From: Aeromonas rivipollensis
GTDB lineage: Bacteria > Pseudomonadota > Gammaproteobacteria > Enterobacterales > Aeromonadaceae
DNA: 64,000 nt
Reading direction: 5' to 3'
Assembly (NCBI RefSeq): GCF_010974825.1
Contig: NZ_JAAILA010000010.1
Coordinates: forward strand, 157,968 to 221,967
Part shown: positions 60,259 through 64,000 of the stretch, in pieces
Layout: each line of letters begins with the position of its first letter
Position numbering within the stretch: position 1 is the first letter of the stretch
The notes under the pieces: generated by a model
The model's database searches: none
What the model was told of the DNA's origin: nothing
Seen by the model: only the letters and a program-made list of their open reading frames with translations
Program-made: the position numbers and the translations under genes

Positions 60259-61275
60259 ATGAAAGCCATCGCCCTCACCCATTATCTGCCAAGCGATCAC
60301 CCCCACTGCTTCATCGAGACCGAGCTGCCGGATCCGACCCCGGGCCCGCGGGACCTGCTGGTACGGGTCAAGGCCACCTCCATCAACCCGGTCGACACCA
60401 AGGTGCGCGCCCCCAAGGCCAAGGTTGAAGCCACGCCCCGCGTGCTGGGCTGGGATGCCGTGGGGGAAGTGGTGGCCGTCGGCCACGAAGTGACCCTGTT
60501 CAAGGCGGGGGACAGAGTCTGGTATGCCGGCGACATCAGCCGCCCCGGCAGCAACAGTGCCCTGCAGCTGGTGGATGAGCGCATCGCCGCCCTCGCCCCC
60601 AAGACCCTGAGCGACCTGGAAGCCGCCGCCTTGCCGCTCACCGCCATCACCGCCTGGGAAACCCTGTTCGAGCGCATCGGCCTCAACCGCGAGAGTACCG
60701 GGCGACTGCTGATCATAGGTGGCGCCGGCGGCGTCGGCTCCATCGCCATCCAGCTGGCCCGCCAGCTCACCAGGATGGAGGTGATCGCCACCGCCTCCCG
60801 GCCTGAAACCCGTGACTGGTGCCTGGCCATGGGCGCCCACCAGGTAGTGAGTCATCACAAGCTGCAAGAAGAGCTGGCCGGCCTTGGCATCAGCCAGCTC
60901 GATGCCATCTTCTGCACCAATGCCACCGAGCAGCACTGGAACGCCATGGCGAGCCTCATTCGCCCCTTCGGCCACATCTGCACCATCGCCGAGTCCAGCG
61001 AGCCCTGGGATCTGGGTCTGCTCAAGGCCAAGAGCGTCACCTTCAGCCAGGAGTTCATGTTTACCCGCTCCCTGTTCCAGACCCCGGACATGATAGAGCA
61101 GCACAAGATGCTCGGCCGGGTCGCCGCCCTGCTGGACCAAGGGGTGCTCAAGAGCACGCTCACTCGCACCCTGCCCGAACTGACCCCGGCCAGCCTGGCA
61201 CAGGCCCATCGCGAACTGGAAGCAGGCCGCATGGTGGGCAAGCTGGTGATCGACATGAGCGGCTTCGCCAGCTAA
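60259..61275 (+). CDS. MDR family NADPH:quinone/zinc-type alcohol dehydrogenase-like oxidoreductase
   Basis: 338 aa: MKAIALTHYLPSDHPHCFIETELPDPTPGPRDLLVRVKATSINPVDTKVR, then the Rossmann motif GGAGGVGSIAIQLARQLT near residue 155. The zinc-ligand Cys cluster of true alcohol dehydrogenases is missing, which points to the quinone-oxidoreductase branch. Start at 60259 with AAAGGA upstream. Likely the target of the divergent LysR regulator. Confidence 0.9.
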   Translation: MKAIALTHYLPSDHPHCFIETELPDPTPGPRDLLVRVKATSINPVDTKVRAPKAKVEATPRVLGWDAVGEVVAVGHEVTLFKAGDRVWYAGDISRPGSNSALQLVDERIAALAPKTLSDLEAAALPLTAITAWETLFERIGLNRESTGRLLIIGGAGGVGSIAIQLARQLTRMEVIATASRPETRDWCLAMGAHQVVSHHKLQEELAGLGISQLDAIFCTNATEQHWNAMASLIRPFGHICTIAESSEPWDLGLLKAKSVTFSQEFMFTRSLFQTPDMIEQHKMLGRVAALLDQGVLKSTLTRTLPELTPASLAQAHRELEAGRMVGKLVIDMSGFAS

Positions 61276-61367
61276 GCCTCCCTGCAGCCATGCAACCTAT
61301 TCCCTTATAGGTAAAAAATGCACCATCATGGGGTGAGATCACCAGTGACAAGCCCCAAGAGTGCACA

Positions 61368-61399
61368 GCCCCGCCGCCAATCTGCGCCCCTGGCGGGGC
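61368..61399 (+). terminator. terminator after the oxidoreductase gene
   Basis: Stem GCCCCGCC/GGCGGGGC with a 16-nt loop, followed on plus by CTTCCCC. Moderate as a terminator; it lies about 95 nt past the stop codon. Confidence 0.5.
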
Positions 61400-61419
61400 C
61401 TTCCCCCCGAAAAAACCAT

Positions 61420-61504
61420 AAAAAAGAGGCCATCCCGCCGGGATGGCCCTCAAAACCTGAACGTTGGGGTAACAATCACACACATATCCTTATGCAGGAC
61501 ATGT
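61420..61504 (-). ncRNA. candidate small RNA B (sigma-54 type)
   Basis: Predicted RNA of about 85 nt. 5' hairpin ACATGTCC/GGATATGT (one G-U pair, loop TGCATAA), then a single-stranded linker containing GATTGTTACCCCAACG, then the terminator stem GGCCATCCC/GGGATGGCC followed by TCTTTTTT. A sigma-54-like promoter ends 8-12 nt upstream of the predicted start (61501-61504). The layout is that of an Hfq-dependent sRNA. No similarity to Qrr, GlmY/GlmZ, RyhB, Spot 42 or CyaR was recognised. No open reading frame of note. Confidence 0.6.
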
Positions 61505-61511
61505 GTAACTT

Positions 61512-61528
61512 TGCAGATTGCGTGCCAA
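61512..61528 (-). promoter_or_regulatory. sigma-54 (-24/-12) promoter of sRNA B
   Basis: Minus strand TTGGCACG-CAAT-CTGCA matches the consensus TTGGCACG-N4-TTGCA at every position but one. GG and GC are 10 nt apart, as required for RpoN. Confidence 0.7.
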
Positions 61529-61574
61529 TGTCTGCTTTTACCCGCAAAATGACCGTTTTTCGGCGCGCCGGCAT

Positions 61575-61661
61575 AAAAAAAGCCACCCTAAGGTGGCTGA
61601 AAAAGATGACGGAACTTCATAGAGCAAAGCATTCAGCGGGAACAAGTTGCTTCCCGTCACC
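61575..61661 (-). ncRNA. candidate small RNA A (sigma-54-like), tandem to B
   Basis: Predicted RNA of about 87 nt. 5' hairpin GGGAA/TTCCC, linker GCTGAATGCTTTGCTC and a U-rich stretch, then the terminator AGCCACC/GGTGGCT with loop CTAA (TTAG on minus) followed by six T. It is about the same length and layout as sRNA B but different in sequence. The strong minus-strand terminator has no gene upstream to serve, which favours an RNA gene. Confidence 0.5.
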
Positions 61662-61671
61662 CAGTAAGGAA

Positions 61672-61688
61672 TACATTAACCGTGCCAA
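61672..61688 (-). promoter_or_regulatory. sigma-54-like element of sRNA A
   Basis: Minus strand TTGGCACG-GTTA-ATGTA. The -24 half is identical to that of sRNA B, exactly 160 bp away. The -12 half has GT where GC is expected, so it is weaker than B. Confidence 0.45.
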
Positions 61689-61719
61689 CTTGGCAGAGTT
61701 GCCTTCCTTCCCCATCCCA

Positions 61720-61752
61720 TCATGGGCAAACCACGACAGCACAGGCCCATGA
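61720..61752. promoter_or_regulatory. dyad TCATGGGC-N17-GCCCATGA upstream of prmA and sRNA A
   Basis: Perfect 8-bp dyad with a 17-bp spacer, 43 bp before the prmA start and 32 bp upstream of the sRNA A -24 element. It could be an activator or repressor site, or a hairpin in the prmA leader. Confidence 0.45.
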
Positions 61753-61794
61753 TGATAGAATCCCGCGGTTTCACATTTATGAAGAGTCGACCCC

Positions 61795-62673
61795 ATGCCC
61801 TGGATACAAATTCGAATCAACGCCACCGCCAAGACCGCGGACAAGGTGAGCAACATGCTGCTGGGGCGTGGAGCCCAGGCGGTGACCTTTATGGATGCCC
61901 AGGATGTGCCCGTTTACGAGCCGCTGCCTGGTGAAACGCCGCTCTGGGGCGAGACCGAGGTGATGGGGCTGTTCGATGCCGAAACCGATCCGGCGCCCAC
62001 CATCGCCTTCTTCCAGCAGATCTTCGGGGAAGACGTCGGCTACAAGGTCGAGCAGCTGGAAGACAAGGACTGGGTGCGCGAGTGGATGGATCACTTCCAC
62101 CCCATGCAGTTCGGTGAGCGGCTCTGGATCTGCCCAAGCTGGCGCGACGTGCCGAACCCGGATGCGGTCAACGTCATGCTGGATCCGGGCCTGGCCTTCG
62201 GTACCGGCACCCACCCCACCACGGCGCTCTGCCTGCAGTGGCTGGACGGGCTGGATCTGGCCGGCAAGACTGTGGTCGACTTCGGTTGCGGCTCCGGCAT
62301 CCTCGGCATCGCCGCCCTGAAGCTGGGCGCCGCCCGTGTCATCGGCATCGACATAGATCCGCAGGCCATCCAGGCCAGCCATGACAACGCCGAGCGCAAC
62401 GGCGTCGCCGGCCAGATCGAGCTCTATCTGCCTGCCGACCAGCCGCAAGACGTCGAGGCCGACGTGGTGGTGGCCAACATACTGGCCGGCCCGCTGCGCG
62501 AACTGGCACCGCTTATCGCCGGCCACGGCAAGCCCGGCAGCCTGATGGCGCTCTCCGGGGTGCTGGAGAGCCAGGCCCCGGAGCTGGAGACCATCTACGG
62601 CCAGTGGTTCGACATGGACCCGACCGCGGTGAAGGAAGAGTGGTGCCGCCTCTCAGGCCGCAAGCACGGTTGA
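61795..62673 (+). CDS. prmA: ribosomal protein L11 methyltransferase
   Basis: Trimethylates L11. 292 aa: [50 protein letters not shown] motif [35 protein letters not shown] and [11 protein letters not shown] at the end. In E. coli it follows panF and precedes dusB-fis; neither is seen here. Two diverged copies of its last codons follow the gene. Confidence 0.96.
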   Translation: MPWIQIRINATAKTADKVSNMLLGRGAQAVTFMDAQDVPVYEPLPGETPLWGETEVMGLFDAETDPAPTIAFFQQIFGEDVGYKVEQLEDKDWVREWMDHFHPMQFGERLWICPSWRDVPNPDAVNVMLDPGLAFGTGTHPTTALCLQWLDGLDLAGKTVVDFGCGSGILGIAALKLGAARVIGIDIDPQAIQASHDNAERNGVAGQIELYLPADQPQDVEADVVVANILAGPLRELAPLIAGHGKPGSLMALSGVLESQAPELETIYGQWFDMDPTAVKEEWCRLSGRKHG

Positions 62674-62689
62674 TTGCAGGAGGCCATCA

Positions 62690-62763
62690 CTGTGGCAACA
62701 CTGCGGCCGCAAGCACGGCTGATTGCAAGAGGCTGCCAACTTATCGACCGCAAACACGGCTGA
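62690..62763 (+). repeat. two diverged copies of the prmA 3' end
   Basis: After the true end ([13 protein letters not shown]), GRKHG-stop recurs at 62722 and DRKHG-stop at 62763 (the latter as CQLIDRKHG). The trailing GATTGCAGGAGGC is repeated as GATTGCAAGAGGC after the first copy. Spacings of 49 and 41 bp are not multiples of three. Codon changes AAG/AAA and GGT/GGC are synonymous. Confidence 0.85.
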
Positions 62764-62801
62764 TAACAACAGTCATCCTCTTTACCTACAGCAGCAGACC
62801 A

Positions 62802-62827
62802 ACAAGGGCACCCCAGGGTGCCCTTGT
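62802..62827 (+). terminator. prmA terminator
   Basis: Perfect 12-bp stem ACAAGGGCACCC/GGGTGCCCTTGT with a 2-nt loop, followed by CATTTCC. It lies past the echo copies. Confidence 0.75.
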
Positions 62828-62937
62828 CATTTCCTGGCACCAGCTGCGCGCCCTTTCGCCCACTCTGGGGAGAGCTTCACGCTTCTCTGCCTCTCGATGA
62901 CTTATCCTCTCTTCCTCCATTCCATTGAGGCCCAGCC

Positions 62938-63531
62938 ATGACCGACTACGAAAAGATGATCGCCAGCCAGCCCTACAACTGCATGGCCCCGGAGCTGGAT
63001 CTCCTGCGCCGGGAGACGGCGCGCCGCTATCGCCGTTTGAATCGGTCGGAAGATGAGACTGAACAGCGGGCACTGCTGGCGGAGCTGGTTGGTGAACTGG
63101 CAGAAAACGCCTTTATCTGTCCGCCCCTCTACTGCACCTACGGCCGCCACATCCATCTTGGCGAGCGCAGCTACATCAACATGGGGGCCACCCTGCTGGA
63201 CAACGCGCCTATTCGCATCGGCGCCGACGTCATGATAGGGCCGAACGTACAGATCTATACCGCCGCCCACGCCCTGGACGCCGATGAGCGCATCCAGGGG
63301 GTAGAGACGGCGCTGCCGGTCACCATAGAAGACAGGGTCTGGATCGGCGGTGGCGCCATACTGCTGCCTGGGATCACCATAGGGCGGGAGGCCATAGTCG
63401 GCGCGGGCGCCGTGGTGACCAGAGACGTCCCGGCCGGAGCCCGGGTGGTGGGCAACCCGGCCCGCATCCTGCCCACCAGGGACAAGATGCCAGTGACCGA
63501 GAGCCAGGGGCAAAAATGCCCATCAACATAA
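62938..63531 (+). CDS. maa: maltose O-acetyltransferase-like hexapeptide acetyltransferase
   Basis: 197 aa left-handed beta-helix acetyltransferase: MTDYEKMIASQPYNCMAPELDLLRRETARRYRRLNRSEDET (Maa N-terminal domain), then hexapeptide repeats with IRIGADVMIGPNVQIYTAAHALD (catalytic His) and VWIGGGAILLPGITIGREAIVGAGAVVTRDVPAGARVVGNPARIL. Substrate probably a sugar or galactoside. The tail TRDKMPVTESQGQKCPST is longer than usual. Confidence 0.88.
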   Translation: MTDYEKMIASQPYNCMAPELDLLRRETARRYRRLNRSEDETEQRALLAELVGELAENAFICPPLYCTYGRHIHLGERSYINMGATLLDNAPIRIGADVMIGPNVQIYTAAHALDADERIQGVETALPVTIEDRVWIGGGAILLPGITIGREAIVGAGAVVTRDVPAGARVVGNPARILPTRDKMPVTESQGQKCPST

Positions 63532-63641
63532 AGCCCGATATCATCAAGGCCCGTGAGACGGTAAAAAAGATGCCGCCCAGAGACGCAGAGAGTCTGGGCT
63601 GAAGCAGAAAACCGCCCATAAAAATAAAGCCCAATGTCATA
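63514..63641. repeat. direct repeat GCCCATNAANATAAAGCCC
   Basis: GCCCATCAACATAAAGCCCG with ATATCAT (63516-63542) and GCCCATAAAAATAAAGCCCA with ATGTCAT (63614-63640) are diverged copies 98 bp apart. The second is half of the terminator above; the first has lost the other half. Confidence 0.6.
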
Positions 63642-63654
63642 ACGACGTTGGGCT
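63620..63654 (-). terminator. minus-oriented terminator after maa
   Basis: 11-bp stem AGCCCAATGTC/GACGTTGGGCT followed on the minus strand by TTATTTTTATGGGC. A partial copy of its T-rich side lies at the end of maa. It may stop transcription coming from the right edge. Confidence 0.65.
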
Positions 63655-63695
63655 GTAAAAAGGTGCTACGGAATTGCGACTCTCATCGCAGAAAA

Positions 63696-63716
63696 TTAGA
63701 AGGGGTCACCTTCTAA
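63696..63716 (-). terminator. small minus-strand hairpin TTAGAAGG/CCTTCTAA
   Basis: 8-bp stem with a 5-nt loop, followed on the minus strand by TTTTCTG. It would stop leftward transcripts from the edge. Confidence 0.5.
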
Positions 63717-63725
63717 ACTGGCAGT

Positions 63726-63756
63726 GGGATAATAACGGGGCGCAAACGTTTTACAT
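63726..63756 (+). promoter_or_regulatory. extended -10 promoter with PurR-type operator
   Basis: TGGGATAAT (an extended -10, TGnTATAAT-like, 63726-63734) is followed by GCGCAAACGTTTTACA (63740-63755), whose GCAAACGTTT is a full PurR core. The pair reads rightward and has no gene within the window, so a purine gene such as purH may have lain to the right. Confidence 0.55.
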
Positions 63757-63872
63757 AGGGTAATCAACCAGGATTGAGAACAGCCTCTCACTATTCAAAA
63801 AATTCCCAGGCAAGCCCGAACTCCCCCTTGGCAAGTTTCCATTTATCAGTACAGCCTGCCATCATTTTGGGG

Positions 63873-64000
63873 TGTCTAGTCCTGAAATAGGTTTACACAT
63901 TTTCGTCTAGCTTCACGTGACTCAGAACCCCCGATGCACCGCATCGGGGGTTCTGTATTTCAACGCATGATGCGGTCGCTCTAGGCTGTGTTCTTAAAGT
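63873..64000. mobile_element. probable IS3-type end and 3' end of its transposase (partial)
   Basis: TGTCTAGTCCTGAAATAGG at 63873 resembles terminal sequences of IS3-family elements as I remember them. From the right edge to 63893 a minus-strand frame is open for 35 codons ending SHVKLDENV-stop. A perfect 14-bp palindrome (63924-63954) lies inside. Only 128 bp are in the window, so the identity is tentative. Confidence 0.35.
63924..63954. repeat. perfect 14-bp palindrome near the right edge
   Basis: AGAACCCCCGATGC/GCATCGGGGGTTCT with loop ACC. It lies within the open frame that reads in from the edge and is a strong RNA hairpin. Confidence 0.6.

Noticed and set aside
61420..61661. Qrr, GlmY/GlmZ or CsrB identity for the sRNA candidates
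   Set aside because: The Qrr core block and the repeated GGA hairpins of CsrB are absent, and lengths differ from GlmY/GlmZ. Only the sigma-54 promoter type is shared.
62700..62770. CRISPR or REP array after prmA
   Set aside because: The repeats are unevenly spaced, coding-like copies of the prmA end, without constant-length spacers.

Overview
The window looks like chromosomal DNA of an Aeromonas species (Gammaproteobacteria). I infer this from protein-level resemblance, the high GC content and the gene orders: truB-rbfA-infB-nusA-rimP-metY-leuU-secG-tpiA-glmM-folP-ftsH-rlmE, nrdR-ribD-ribE-ribB-ribH-nusB-thiL-pgpA, xseB-ispA-dxs beside sodium-type motor genes, and a complete torS/torT/torR/torCAD locus. 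No database was searched. Almost all of it is core genome. The only mobile-element signal is a probable IS3-type end at the right edge.

Layout. 1-12.2 kb (minus strand): translation and transcription factors (truB, rbfA, infB, nusA, rimP), initiator tRNA-Met, tRNA-Leu(GAG), secG, tpiA, glmM, folP, ftsH, rlmE. 12.3-13.9 kb: yhbY, a PilZ-like gene and greA, which has a terminator in its leader. 14.2-19.3 kb: small stress/envelope genes (PRC-barrel, CsbD-like, BON) around a four-gene MCE/Mla-type lipid ABC transporter. 19.6-24.6 kb: polar motor stator pomAB, divergent from xseB-ispA-dxs (isoprenoids). 24.7-30.0 kb: peptide-type ABC importer. 30.7-38.6 kb: pgpA, thiL, nusB, the riboflavin genes, nrdR and glyA. 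39.1-49.1 kb: TMAO respiration (sensor TorS, periplasmic TorT, regulator TorR, cytochrome TorC, reductase TorA, chaperone TorD). 49.2-53.1 kb: a GGDEF/EAL protein and acs. 53.4-57.8 kb: aroQ, accBC, yhdT, panF. 57.9-61.3 kb: a PTS permease, a LysR regulator and an oxidoreductase placed between panF and prmA. 61.8-64 kb: prmA, a maltose-type acetyltransferase, a PurR-type operator and the IS-like edge.

Two things stand out. First, five loci carry short diverged 'echoes' of a neighbouring gene end: ribB (two extra 3' ends), nrdR (one), accC (one, in frame), the yhdT/panF junction (two, forming a chain of overlapping micro-ORFs) and prmA (two). The copies often differ at synonymous positions, as alleles do, which suggests scars of gene replacement or old tandem duplications that kept coding character. 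Second, the 0.5 kb gap upstream of prmA holds, on the minus strand, two tandem units of the same design: a sigma-54-like -24/-12 element, a 5' hairpin, a short linker and a strong terminator, each giving a predicted RNA of about 85 nt. They look like a pair of undescribed sigma-54-dependent small RNAs.
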